From positions 1 through 23,594 of the forward strand of contig JAWQRM010000371.1 in assembly GCA_033557675.1 (NCBI GenBank): a stretch of DNA of 23,594 bases. The letters are read 5' to 3'. Position numbers and translations under genes: made by a program. Shown here piece after piece: positions 10,501 through 19,040 of this stretch. How positions within the stretch are numbered: position 1 is the stretch's first letter; every line of letters begins with the position of its first letter. The notes beneath the pieces are model-generated. The model was not told where the DNA came from. It saw only the letters and a program-made list of their open reading frames with translations, and searched no databases. Origin of the DNA: Coptodactyla brooksi (lineage: Eukaryota > Arthropoda > Insecta > Coleoptera > Scarabaeidae).

Positions 10501-13500
10501 CTGGTAGTACTTCTAATTGGCCATTCAACCTGATGGCAAGAACTCATAATATATTGTGCTGTTGAAATCGAAAAACAACATGAGAAGTGTCACATTCAAT
10601 CGAACTTCATGAGCTTTCTTCGCTTTTGATAACCATGTTTTCATCACCAGTTATGACCTATTTGGGCAGTTGTGAATCGTCGTTAACTTCATTCAGCAAC
10701 TTCTGAGCAATGTCCATTCAGCTCTACTTTTGGTTGCAATTCAACAATATCAAAACAAATTTTTTGCTGCCACACGTCTCTTGTCCTAAACATCCGAAAA
10801 ATTGCTTGGCATGAATTATGAGCAAATAAAAAAGTATACTCCAAAAGCAACATTTCCAATACGGTGTTACACTTTATTCCATTCTTAAAACAAAATTCAA
10901 TGCAAATTCTTTGGCAAGTAAAAAATCGTATAATCTTTTGGATAATCAACAATAGAATAAGCATTCAATAGGACTACTAATGTCGACATATGTTAGGGAC
11001 AAGTGTGCCAACGCCACAACAAAAAATGGTCGAAGGTCATGAAATAAAAAATAGCCCATGAAATAAAAAAAATCCTTATATTTTTTATTAAACTGAGTAT
11101 ATAATATTGTGCAAAGAAACCTTGAGACTACATTTTTTTGGATATGCAGTGTATGAATATAAATAAAAAATAACTGCTTCGCTATAAAAATAAATAAAAC
11201 CAACATTTTAAAAATAACTGCTTCGCTGATCGTTAAATACATAAGATTTTATTATTGTCAAACATGCTGAGTTTCAAACTCATCATATGAAATGTAAAAA
11301 TGTTAGTTTCGAACAATGAAGGATGTAATAAAGCTGTCACCACCAAGAATTAACACACAAGCTCTCCTCTGCCCGATTACTTACCGGAGAAGAAGTTAAT
11401 ACTTTTAAAAATTTTGCAAAAAAAAAACAAGAAATTCCCCAAAATTGTCGCCCAAAAAGCTCAACAAGATAATATTGATCCTAAAACATGCAAACCAGTT
11501 ATAGTTTTGGATTACAATATTATAACCCATGTGTAAAATGTATAAAATGGTACCATATTATATTACAGATGGTACTATTTTCTAAATTTTATAATATCAG
11601 GGATAAATACTGAAGTTGGGTGAAAAAGAAGAAAGGAAGGCAAACTGTACATTTGCACAGTACCATAGTAATATGCAGTAGATGCCATAAATAAAAGAAC
11701 AATTGATGTCAAAAATCCTGAAAAGAAAATACAGGGCAGGTTTGATATTATACTATTCCAAGTATACCTTGTCTCACTCTATTCTAAAAGTGAAAGTAAT
11801 TCAAGTACATAGTGCAACAATAAAAGCTTCACTGGATTATTTCTAACTAGGGAAGATGCAAGGGTCTAAATTCAACTGCTTAGCTTATTATTCATTATTG
11901 TTCTTATTATTCATTATTAATCATTATTTGACCAACATACTGCCAAAAGAATCAGTGAAGCAAAATAAAAAAATGAAGATATGTTTATCTACAAGGTGTG
12001 CCTAATAAGACCAAATGCAGCGCCTGGCAAAAATATATGTACTTTTGGTTTTTTGAGCATAACTTTTTGGGAGGTGATGCTTGACCACAATTAATATCTA
12101 CAAGTCAAATTTTGAGAGAATTGATCAATTTACAAGTTAATTACAAGATATTGTTTATTCTTTCAAATACAGTAATTTTCTCATCTTCTCTGTTGAGGTA
12201 AGGGACTTTGTTGATTTGCTCTTTTATGATGAGTTTTCTAACAGTAGAACATGGGGAAAAACCTTTTCATCACCGCTGGAAAGTTCAGGTGCTATCAAGA
12301 CGCACAGAGGCGGGCGACCACGTGACTAAGCTTCAAAACCGGATATTCTGAGAATCTCAATGTCCAACTCTAGGTGGTCCTCCATTGAGATAACGCGTGA
12401 AACGTCTATTCCCACTGACCCAAATCTCTCAATCCACACTATGATGTGGATTGATACTAGTAGATGGACGTTGACCAGTAAAGAAACCATTGACCAGAGA
12501 GGCGAATAGGAGGGCTTGCGTCGAATGGGCGAAGGCCCACCTTAACTGGACTTGTGTACAGTGGCGGAACGTATTGCAAAGCGATAAATTGAAATATTTC
12601 TTGTTTCGAAGTGAGTGAGATTTCGTATATATGATGTCCTAAGGGAACCAGATATGCTTGGAAGTACGAACTTCCTACTTTAAAGCACTGTGGCGAGTCC
12701 TGCATGATTGGGGGTTGCTTCTCAGACCATGTAATTACTTCAGTAATGTGAATTACCGATAAATTATGTGACAATTTACTATGGATTAAACATGCGGGGA
12801 CAATCCATCTTCCTGCTTTGAAGGCCCAGCTACCTTCTTCGTTGGGTATAAGGAAAAAGGTCAGTTTTATTGCTCCAAAAAGGTCTCTCTATTGCAATAG
12901 ACAACCTTTTTGGAGCAATAAAACTGACCTTTTTCCTTGTACCTAATGAAGCAGGTAGACGGGCCGTCCAGACACACTTAAAATACAATTCATATCACTG
13001 GTTGCACCACATCAAAGTCGTAATGAACAGGTTGATTTACATTGACACCTTAGAGAATATGATGCGACCTTGCGCCCTTCATACCATTCATCGCAATGAT
13101 CACTTTCAGTAGGACAATGACCTCAAGCACTCCAGTCTTAATGTCCGGAATTGATGTGGACGCAAAAGATGCATGAAGATGAGCTGGCCAAGCCAATCTC
13201 ACGATGTCAGTCCAATCAATCTTGTGTAGGGAAGAACTGGAGCGACGCTTGAGAGGCAAGAGAGCATCAAATGTAGATGAGAACTTTGCCCAGCTGCAAG
13301 AGGAGTGGGCAAAGATCGACCAGCAGACAATCGACAACATATTTTTATACACTTTATATACATGTAAAGATTATATAATGCTCACATGGAGTTATTTAGG
13401 AGAAGTACCTTCACTTTACAATTTTTTTAAAGAAATATAAAATTATCAACATGAGTAAAACTTACTTTTCTGGTAAAGCAGTTGCAATAACAACTGAGAA

Positions 13501-13978
13501 ATTATTAAAGAAGTCCTGCGTGTGAGCCATTACGTTCTCAGCAGATTCATCAATATAATCACCATGCACATCGGAATTTAACTCGAGTAATGAGCGCGTT
13601 GCGGCTTGTGCCCGTGACATGCCTAACATATCGTTTTCTAAAAAAAAACTAAAAATTGATTATTAAGAAATAAAAATCCATATTTCAACTTACTTAGAGC
13701 CAATGTCCTCTTCACTTACTTTTTCACCATCAACTACCGTAAAGGCTCCGATACCAGGCAATACTAAACTCTTCAAAATTTCAGTGCCTAACGCAGTCAC
13801 ATTTATAAGACATACTTTCGCATTTTCCAAAAGTTTTTGCCCATGATCGCCCCACAATCTAAGAATTAACAAATTTCATCTGGTGGACAAAATGTTCTTT
13901 TTTTACTAACCTTAATTGTCTGTCGTACTTTTTGCTTTTCTCGCTTTGTTCAGGCGATTTCGGGGCGGGTGATGACAT
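4135..13978 (-). CDS. NAE1: NEDD8-activating enzyme E1 regulatory subunit (NAE1/APP-BP1), 7 exons
   Basis: This subunit pairs with UBA3 to form the E1 that adenylates NEDD8 and starts cullin neddylation. In the family the catalytic cysteine sits in UBA3, while this subunit supplies half of the adenylation fold. The join is 13911-13978, 13694-13858, 13466-13648, 9870-10159, 9605-9813, 4648-4878 and 4135-4593, read on the minus strand. It gives 1605 nt and 534 residues, the usual length for the family. Landmarks are YDRQLRLWGDHG at residues 18-29, LPGIGAFTVVDG at 56-67, SRAQAATRSLLELNSD at 89-104, LPVRGSLPDMAAD in exon 6, and the C-terminal CRYGGAELHS, HEVIKLIT and NNTYIYDA blocks. Every intron is GT/AG and phases agree. 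I chose the ATG at 13978 because it is the first in frame before the conserved YDRQLR block and gives a normal N-terminus. No stop or frameshift is present, so the gene looks functional. It is the only host gene recognised here. Confidence 0.95.
4648..4878 (-). CDS. NAE1: NAE1 exon 6
   Basis: The exon encodes residues 306-382, from SSSFWVMCAALRELVQ through LPVRGSLPDMAADTNSYV to GQSQDAITEQE. Both ends are in phase 0. The acceptor is GCATTTAG|A and the donor is GAA|GTAAGA. An ATG inside the exon is not a start. The next intron is 54 nt. Confidence 0.93.
5185..6165 (+). pseudogene. pogo/Tigger-type transposase, badly decayed
   Basis: Fragments appear in the family order: SLDEKFIIRCEIESGCTQAD (psq-type helix-turn-helix), a CENP-B-like middle (VDEMLQ, FNKKRL), DDTLNVDEASIF (first catalytic Asp, NADE-like), KYAVE and GKEKITDKYI, then FEEHLNKWDSEF and LLFPPPNATSVLQSMDQR, the hallmark region before the third acidic residue. 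The usual LLLVDNCPAH has become LLLVLWHVQ, so the second catalytic Asp is lost. Many stops and shifts are present. It is read on the plus strand, opposite to NAE1. Confidence 0.75.
6205..6646 (+). pseudogene. Possible insect-retrovirus/baculovirus F-like fusion-protein relic (weak)
   Basis: Two separated open stretches (about 6205-6340 and 6496-6646) read first as an Asn/Lys/Glu-rich coiled-coil-like helix and then as a segment with a His-x-Met-Leu-Ile-Ser-Pro-x-Glu-Leu-Ile core near 6530-6565. This order and the Ser-Pro-x-x-Leu-Ile pattern recall the ectodomain of F-like proteins carried by some insect endogenous retroviruses and by domesticated host relatives. Stops and a shift lie between the two parts. 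I see no signal peptide, cleavage site, fusion peptide or membrane anchor. It may be only AT-rich DNA, and confidence is low. Confidence 0.3.
6647..7675. other. Unassigned intronic DNA
   Basis: AT-rich DNA with stops in all frames and no recognised family. The repeated word GTAGCAAGTG occurs twice near 7243-7264. Confidence 0.4.
7676..8820 (-). mobile_element. mariner element with terminal inverted repeats and TA target duplication
   Basis: The ends CTGCGCAACTAAG... (7676) and ...CTTAGTTTCGCACC (8820) share the inverted core AACTAAGTTTCTGGGTTT. Each abuts a TA (7674-7675 and 8821-8822), the mariner target site. The 1145-bp length is somewhat below the usual 1.25-1.3 kb, so small internal deletions are likely. 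The transposase inside reads on the minus strand. It sits wholly in NAE1 intron 5. This is the best preserved element in the window. Confidence 0.88.
7743..8640 (-). pseudogene. mariner transposase (D,D34D), broken
   Basis: N-terminal NKQHLREVLLFCFNL (8595-8640) is the first helix-turn-helix. After frameshifts come TMLCIWWDQKGVVYYELL and then an open part (7835-8086) with VILQHDNTPCH and HPLYSPDLAPSD. The Asp of HDN and the final Asp of APSD have 34 residues between them, the mariner D,D34D spacing. The protein ends CVASEGQYFE before the stop at 7743. Two in-frame stops near 7840 and several frameshifts make it inactive. Similarity by eye is greatest to the mauritiana-type (Mos1-like) group. 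Confidence 0.85.
8823..9290 (+). pseudogene. Head of a DUF4817-type transposase element
   Basis: Starting at about 9050, plus-strand pieces read EHVELSLAYRE and then NVEDKILNSIEEQPDIST with IAAQFNI nearby in another frame. That is the helix-turn-helix region of DUF4817-type transposases (E...L...Y......R, then V...I.E.P..S.R..A.Q). The DDE domain is absent. TACCGGGTGAGTGTTCACTT at 8831 may be the outer end of this element. It directly follows the mariner target site. Confidence 0.55.
9291..9604. other. End of intron 5 next to exon 5, nothing recognised
   Basis: AT-rich intronic DNA ending at the exon 5 donor. No coding pattern. Confidence 0.5.
9605..9813 (-). CDS. NAE1: NAE1 exon 5
   Basis: The exon encodes residues 236-305: ILPTTRLHKNEIRDMIRS, then ENFEEAVHYVNTC and ILDDEKCTNLTQE. 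The acceptor is AATCTAG|GG and the donor is GAG|GTTAGT in phase 0. The following intron is 4726 nt and carries most of the transposon debris. Confidence 0.93.
9870..10159 (-). CDS. NAE1: NAE1 exon 4
   Basis: The exon encodes residues 139-236. The acceptor is TTGCAG|G and the reading opens K-VLLPLSRRLWEANVPLI, continuing through EVHPDNENPDLRLEHPWL and RSHTPALSILYYYL, all typical of APP-BP1. The exon ends inside HNG at a GTAAAA donor. The next intron is 56 nt. Confidence 0.93.
10251..10945 (-). pseudogene. Second mariner-type transposase, different lineage
   Basis: The minus strand reads QRICIEFCFKNGIKCNTVLE with MLLLEY (first helix-turn-helix), VITGDENMVIKS (first catalytic Asp), VTLLMLFFDFNSTIYYEFLP, then FLPDMAL and DLFLFSKIKRP (third catalytic region). 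It ends in a tail close to the family's EGDKIN(x)DE terminus, with a stop at 10251. Stops, shifts and an internal deletion before the third catalytic region remove the second Asp (HDNA-type) motif. It belongs to the SETMAR/irritans-like side of mariner and is not a copy of the element at 7676. Confidence 0.75.
10946..12270. other. Unassigned intronic DNA
   Basis: AT-rich DNA. AAAAATAACTGCTTCGCT is repeated directly near 11166 and 11210. TTATTCATTATT-type low-complexity repeats lie around 11885-11930. A stretch at 11480-11520 reads KPVIVLDYN, a short piggyBac-like motif without support around it. I recognise no gene. Confidence 0.4.
12280..13345 (+). pseudogene. Tc1-like transposase, broken and interrupted
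   Basis: Plus-strand pieces are in family order. SSGAIKTHRGGRPRD (12278-12325) is the linker of the paired-like domain. RRACVEWAKAHLNWT and QWRNVLQSD carry the first catalytic Asp. LPTLKHCGESCMIGGCFS is the conserved GG..MVWG region. After an interruption come NRLIYIDTLENMM, DNDLKHSS (second catalytic Asp), WPSQSHDVSP and ELERRLRGKRASNVDE with EEWAKIDQQTIDNI. The usual PIE(x)LW segment with the third acidic residue is damaged. Between about 12745 and 13015 the homology is lost and a foldback sequence lies there. The gene is inactive. Confidence 0.82.
12823..12965. repeat. 143-bp foldback palindrome inside the Tc1-like copy
   Basis: The arms 12850-12884 and 12904-12938 are 35-bp perfect inverted copies. 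The 19-nt spacer contains a further perfect palindrome TCTATTGCAATAGA (12888-12901). The pairing continues outward at roughly 75 % identity to 12823 and 12965. The symmetry centre is about 12894. The outer 27 bp have diverged but the inner 35 bp have not. Confidence 0.9.
13466..13648 (-). CDS. NAE1: NAE1 exon 3
   Basis: The exon encodes residues 78-139. The acceptor is ATTTTTAG| followed by nine T bases, which encode part of the conserved NFFLE stretch. A second AG 11 nt further in would shift the frame, so the upstream AG must be used. The block SRAQAATRSLLELNSDV matches the family. The donor is AA|GTAAGT, and the next intron is 3306 nt. Confidence 0.9.
13694..13858 (-). CDS. NAE1: NAE1 exon 2 (N-terminal adenylation-fold strands)
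   Basis: The exon encodes residues 23-78: the rest of YDRQLRLWGDHG, the VCLIN strand and LPGIGAFTVVDG, the first Rossmann-type part of the E1 pseudo-adenylation domain. The acceptor is TTCTTAG|A and the donor is AA|GTAAGT. The following intron is only 45 nt (13649-13693). Confidence 0.92.
13911..13978 (-). CDS. NAE1: NAE1 exon 1 (start codon)
   Basis: The exon encodes residues 1-22 and two bases of Arg23. It runs from a polar, Ser/Lys-rich leader into YDRQLR. The donor reads AAG|GTTAGT and the phase is 2. The following intron is 13859-13910 (52 nt). Confidence 0.9.
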
Positions 13979-14569
13979 TATTTCTGTATCTTACTTTTTG
14001 GTCTTAGTACTCTATCAAGTCTCTTAGTATCTTAAATATGTATAAACATTAGTGATTAAAATATTGTTGGTTATAAATTGTATTGACAGAATGGTTACAT
14101 ATTGGTTGCCTATAAGTCAGGCAATCGTTTTGAGAACATGGAAACTGCATCCTTTTAGCATTAAATTTTATTTTTAATTCGCATAAAGTACATTTTTAAT
14201 TGTTAGTTTTCAGGGGATACAGTATGTCTTTAAGCACAAGGGAGTTAAAATAAAACATAACCAGAAAAACTGCTCTTGACGATCACGGCCATCGGATATA
14301 GGTATGGGTACGTCACTTTAACTCCGAAAATTCCATGGGTACGTCACTTTAATGTCAAAGTGACAGCTGTCATTTTGACGTTAAAGCGACGCAGGTATGA
14401 AGTTTTAGAAGTTTGAAGCTAACTTTTAGCAAGTTAGCTATTAAATTCGAATGAAAAACAAAATTTTGTATAAAATACAGGATTAAACTGAGTTTTATCT
14501 GCTCCAGAGATTAAGTCCCTCGCCCTTCGGGCTCGGAACTTAGTATTTCACCCTCGCGGATAGGGTTAT
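13979..14569. other. NAE1 5' flank
   Basis: Upstream flank of the minus-strand gene. Apart from the palindrome at 14304-14390 I see no other gene, and the transcription start cannot be placed. GC-rich TCCCTCGCCCTTCGGGCTCG near 14516 is a short hairpin-forming patch (CCCTTCGGG). Confidence 0.4.
14304..14390. promoter_or_regulatory. Repeated 18-mer and 48-bp palindrome upstream of NAE1
   Basis: ATGGGTACGTCACTTTAA occurs at 14304-14321 and again, identical, at 14335-14352. The second copy overlaps an imperfect palindrome at 14343-14390 with 24-bp arms and four mismatches, centred on TGACAGCTGTCA. It lies about 330-410 bp before the NAE1 ATG. It could be a control element, or the remains of a small inverted-repeat transposon. 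I see no TATA box that decides between the two. Confidence 0.4.
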
Positions 14570-16015
14570 CAGGTGTCCCAATTTCGGCGGGATACTCCCA
14601 ATTTCATTAGATTTGTCCCGCGTCCTGCTGAGCTCTTGAGCGGGACGCAAAATTCCCGATTTTTAAAAGGTAACACATTTTAAGAATTCGTTAAGCACGA
14701 ATTGTAATTCACACAGCATTTATTTACAGTACCGGAAAGAAATTGTTCCACCTTTAAATTGTCTGATGAATCGTCAGCTAATATAAAATATTAATATAAT
14801 ATAATAATATAATAAAATATTTGGTGTGCAAGTAACATAACTGCTTTTTCTGCAGATAATGCATCAGAAAATGGAAAAATTGTACCAATGGGATGTAACT
14901 GTCACATAATTCATAACGCAATGAAGAATGGATTTAATATGATATACATAGACATAGAAAGTATTATTATTAAATGCTACAACGAATTTAGTAGTTTCAG
15001 CAAAACAATCGCACAACTAAAAGAACTTTTTGAATGGTGTGAGTTTAGTTCCTGCTGACGAAGGACTATCTTTAAACTAACACTAAATTTTTTGACAATG
15101 AAATTTGGAAAGCTTATCTAGGTTTTATATGTAACGTAGGAAGGTTACTAAATGCAACTATTACTAAACTTGAAGCAGACTCATTTTTTGTTGCTAAATT
15201 ACATTCGGTAATAACAGAATTAAACTAGCAGATGTGACATCGCACATGACTTTCTCTTACGCCGACGCTGGTTTAATTATAACTCGAGAACTGTTGATTT
15301 CAAGCATATACTATCCTTATAGTTTTTTATTCACAATTTTACGCAGATTACAAAAATATATTTTGTTACAAAAAGTTGTAAAAAAGTAAGAAATTTTAAG
15401 GTAAAGTACCTCAACCATATGGACAATTTTTACGAAATCCTTTCTGTGACCAGATTATATAATAATTAGCTTGTATGTAAAGTATTGTTTTAATCGGTCT
15501 AATGTGGCAATCTAAAAACGACTTACAGATGGACGGACAAACCAACCACCAAAAATAGCATTGATAGACTGCAAATAGCCTAATTCATCGAGATCCATCA
15601 AAATCTCGACATCGATTTTTTTGCGAATGCAATACTTTCTCTTAAGAGAAAGTAAAAATGAATTAGAACAGAGACGACGAGATAAGTTTTACTGAGCAAT
15701 TGCAAGAAATATTTTACTATCTTGTGATAATACAGATGCCAAAACAATATTTGTAAATGAAGCAGCTGCAGTTTTTGAAACTATGGTACTTTATTTAGTG
15801 GTTTAATTATGATGATAATTAAATTATTAATTGATTAAAATCGTTAAAAGTTATGACTTTGAAAAATGATTTTAATTTTGAAAACATTTTGGAACTTGAG
15901 AATTTCCAAATTTCTGGTTTGAATCAAGATTTATTGTTTGAAGAATATTCAAGAGTAAAGTCGTTTCTGGCCAATACTAATGAAAAATATAAAGCACTTG
16001 CATATGATAACTAAA
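14570..16015 (+). pseudogene. hAT-superfamily transposase remnant, split by an insertion
   Basis: Plus-strand reading has MGCNCHIIHNAMKNG, IDIESIIIKCYNEFS and KTIAQLKELFEW (about 14890-15045), the pattern of hAT transposases of the ZBED8/GTF2I-repeat type (GC..H..HN...K, D.E......Y..FS.......LKEF). A second piece (15096-15225) reads NEIWKAYLGFICNVGRLLNA. A third (about 15657-16010) reads LEQRRRDKF and FNFENILELENFQISG. CAGGTGTCCC at 14570 after TAGGGTTAT may be the left terminal repeat, but I could not find a matching right end. The zinc finger, catalytic core and dimerisation parts are incomplete. Confidence 0.65.
15227..15656. mobile_element. SINE-like or non-autonomous insertion in the hAT remnant
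   Basis: This stretch interrupts the hAT reading. GAATTA(G)AAC-like words flank it: GAATTAAACTAG just before and GAATTAGAACAG just after, which looks like a target-site duplication. The right end carries the perfect palindrome TACTTTCTCTT-AAGAGAAAGTA (near 15632-15653) and a short A-rich tail. No open frame is present. I do not recognise a tRNA or 5S head, so the class is open. Confidence 0.5.
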
Positions 16016-16070
16016 AGTTGTACATCGTACATGACTTTCTCGTACCTTGTCCCTGCTTTAAATATAAAAG
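16016..16070. repeat. Partial second copy of the insertion head
   Basis: ACATCGTACATGACTTTCTC (near 16022) matches ACATCGCACATGACTTTCTC (near 15236) except at one base. It suggests a second, truncated copy of the same non-autonomous element next to the hAT remnant. Confidence 0.45.
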
Positions 16071-16865
16071 AATATTAATATCCAATGAACAGAATATTTT
16101 GTTTGGAGAAGGGTTATAAAAATTGATTCCTACATTTATTTCGTATTTTATGAGTATCGCTCTTTCATACATCAACACCTTATCGCTCTTTCATAATACC
16201 GTATTCAAGCGCCATATAAGCATGATCCGTTCTTGTTTCTTTTTTTACTACCTATCTCCACCCCTAAAATGTTTTATATACAATACATTTACGGCTGTCT
16301 GGCAGAATATTGTCTCGACGTTATCGCATTCTATGTCTCACAAACAATTCTTTTGCTCTAGTAGTGAAACTCTTAATTATTGGAATAGCTTCTGGTAAGG
16401 TAGTGAGATTGGAATGTTTATAAGTAGAGCTCGGATTAAAAAGCATTAAAAATGCAGGAAAAAGCGCTTAAAAAGCATACCTATTCTTATATGCAAAAGA
16501 ACGTTTACATTTTACAAAATTATATAAACTATATACACATTTTTGATGAATTAAACATTGATTTAGATATATGTAGTAATTTATTAATATAATGTTAACA
16601 TTTAATACTTAAACAAAAGAATAAAACAATAAATGAGAACATATTTTCATTCAAAACATTTAAATACTTTAAGTAAAACAAACGTTTAAAACATTTTAAT
16701 TTATAGCTACAAAACAATATTTAATAAACGAAACATGTATTTTTAGAGCAAATATCTTTAACCTCTTTTTATTAACATGGTTGTTTTTACAAATATGCTT
16801 GACACGTCAGCATGTAACGCAGTTAAATTGTTCACATTAGTAAACGCAGACTGGAAAAAAATCAT
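16071..16865. other. Unassigned AT-rich DNA
   Basis: An open frame at 16123-16398 has no recognisable family and is probably chance. Around 16436-16482 there is a local repetition of AAAAAGCAT/AAAAAGCG words. No gene is supported. Confidence 0.4.
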
Positions 16866-16871
16866 GTGTTC

Positions 16872-17132
16872 ATAAAAGGAGGTTATTCTTGGAAGGACTT
16901 GGAGAAGCACTTATCAAGCCGCATATTGCAAGATCACATTTACCAAGAACAAAAGCAACAAGAGAAATCCTAGAAAATGTTCAAAATCAACAATCTCAAG
17001 CTACTGAGACAATTGAACCACCATGCCCAAAACTCAAAAAAAGAGGTAGATGCCAGTTGTGTCCAAAAACCGATAACAAAAGTTCAATTATCTGCAACAA
17101 CTGTAAAAGCTTTTTTTTTGCAAAAACCATAT
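16872..17132 (+). pseudogene. piggyBac transposase C-terminal fragment with Cys-rich tail
   Basis: The frame is open from about 16872 and reads RRLFLEGLGEALIKPHI, then HLPRTKATREILENVQ and KKRGRCQLCPKTDNKSS with ICNNCKSFF. That is the end of the piggyBac insertion/DDE region followed by the C-terminal zinc-binding cysteine pairs (CxxC ... CxxC). The last Cys/His pair of the finger is lost. An A-to-T-rich run near 17110 probably shifted the frame. No piggyBac end repeats or TTAA sites can be assigned. It is separate from the copy at 2650. Confidence 0.8.
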
Positions 17133-19040
17133 AATGCAAATTTGTAACAATTGTATGAAATAGATTAGAATAATATCCAATATTAGTTTTTGTATCTATA
17201 CTTTTAAGAATTTAATTTGTGTTTTCTTTTTTCCCGACAATATAGCTTTATAAAATAGTATAATGCTTTTTATTTTTAAAACATTAAAAATCCACGCATT
17301 GTTATTAACAGTACAAATGTTAAACGAACATCATGAGCGTATACAAAAAGTGAACAGCCTAGGAAGGTTAAGAATATGTTAAATTTCCCATTTGAACCCA
17401 ATTTGCTTAAAACGCGTTTTTTTTTCGCTGTCCAATAAAATGGAACCTTCGGACCATGTGGATGTAATTTGGAATACATCAAGATTTTTCGAAGGTTATG
17501 AAAAATCAAAGAAAAATTACGTCTCAGAATTCGATAAGCTGATTGAGAAATTACGGTATAAGCCTTCGATATCCACGTACACAATCAGTAATGACGTTGA
17601 ATTACACCATGGCTAGAGAACCAGTTTTTCCTCTGCATCAGAAATATTAACAACAAAGCTAATCTTGTTCTTATAGCGGTAGCGTTCTTATAATTAAATT
17701 CACACGATAAGGCGATGAGGAAGGACGGAAAATATTATTAGATCGAGATATTATTAAATTGAAAAGGTTCTTCTCGATGAAGTCAAAAAATAGGAAAAGG
17801 CACATTTTGGTGTCTTATACTTTTCGGGCCATGAGAACTAAATTTTGGGTTGCACAATTTTTAGAGGACCAGAAAGAAGCTGGTTAAAAAGCGAATCTGA
17901 AACCACCAAAATTTTTCGAGATATTCACAAAAAAACTGAATAAATCAAAAATTAATATATGTTTTGGTTTCCTTTTTAAGGAAGCCTCTTTCTGGTCTTC
18001 AGAAGATGTCAAATTTCTAATTTGAACACAATTTGCCTAAAATGTATTTTTCTCTTTACCGTAAAATGGAACCTTCCGACCATAAGAATGGAATTTGGAC
18101 CAAACAATATTTAGAGGGCTAGAAAGAAATAAATTAAACTCACCAAGATTTTTCGTGAAATTTAAAATAAACTAAATATATCGAAATGGGTTCTTTCTTA
18201 AGGAAGCCTCTGTGTGGTCTTCAGAAGATGATAAATTTGATCACAATCGCCAAGATGTTAAATCTGACTTGAACGCAATCTACCTAACATTCGTCTTTTC
18301 TCTTTCCAAGGAAATTGGAACTTTTATAGATTTCAATTTTATAGATTTCATTTTATAGATTTCTTAGAAAGCAGCCGATTAAGAAATGAAAAGACCACCA
18401 AGGTGCTTAAAATTCATTTTTCCTCATTCCAAAGAAATAGATTCTTTTATATATGGAAATGATTAAGAAACAAATCTAGAACACCAAGGTCTTTCGAGAT
18501 GTTTACAAAAAAAACTGAATGAATCAAAAATCAATATATAGATCTATTAGATTCCTTCTTAAGGAAATGAGCTTCCTTGAAAAGGACGGAAAATATTATT
18601 AAATTGGAATGGTTCTTGTTGCTGAAGTCAAAAAATCAGAAACGAACATTTTGGTGTTTTATACTTTTCGAGCAATAGGAATTAAATTTGGGTTGCACAA
18701 TTTTTAAAGGACCAGAAAGAAGCTGATTAAGAAACGAATCTAAAACCACCAAGATTTTTCGAGATATTCACAAAAAAACTGAATAAATCTAAAATTAATA
18801 GACGTTTTGGTTTCCTTTTTAAGGAAGCCTCTTTTTGGTCTTCAGAAGATGTCAAATTTCTAATTTGAACGCAATCTATCCAAAATGTATTTTTTCTTTT
18901 TCCAATAAAATGGAACCTTCAGACTATGCGAATGAAATTTGGACCAAACAATATTTAGAGGACCAGAAAGAAATGAAAGTCCACCAAGATCCTTCAAATG
19001 CGTTGTAAGCATCATTCATGGCTATAACTACAATTCTCAG

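Larger units (their letters stand above)
10160..13465 (-). other. NAE1: NAE1 intron 3, transposon-filled (3306 nt)
   Basis: The intron runs from the GTAAGT donor after exon 3 (13465) to TTGCAG| before exon 4. It contains a mariner remnant and a Tc1-like copy with a foldback insert. Exons 3 and 4 join through one split Lys codon, so no exon appears to be missing. Confidence 0.85.

Noticed and set aside
11480..11520. KPVIVLDYN reading, reminiscent of a piggyBac motif
   Set aside because: It is a nine-residue match with no supporting blocks on either side. Too short to call.
12457..12774. 105-codon minus-strand open frame
   Set aside because: It lies opposite the plus-strand Tc1-like transposase reading (WAKAHLNWT, LPTLKHCGESCMIGG) and has no family pattern of its own. 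It is a shadow frame.
13050..13352. 100-codon minus-strand open frame
   Set aside because: It is antisense to the Tc1-like ELERRLRGKRASNVDE segment.
13638..13639. Alternative acceptor AG for NAE1 exon 3
   Set aside because: It would shift the frame by 11 nt and delete the conserved NFF segment. The AG at 13649-13650 keeps both.
16123..16398. 91-codon plus-strand open frame rich in Ser/Phe/Tyr
   Set aside because: It has no recognisable domain, an AT-rich composition and no neighbouring gene structure. Chance is the simpler explanation.
17276..17584. 102-codon minus-strand open frame
   Set aside because: It overlaps the oldest copy of the non-coding repeat array and has no domain pattern.
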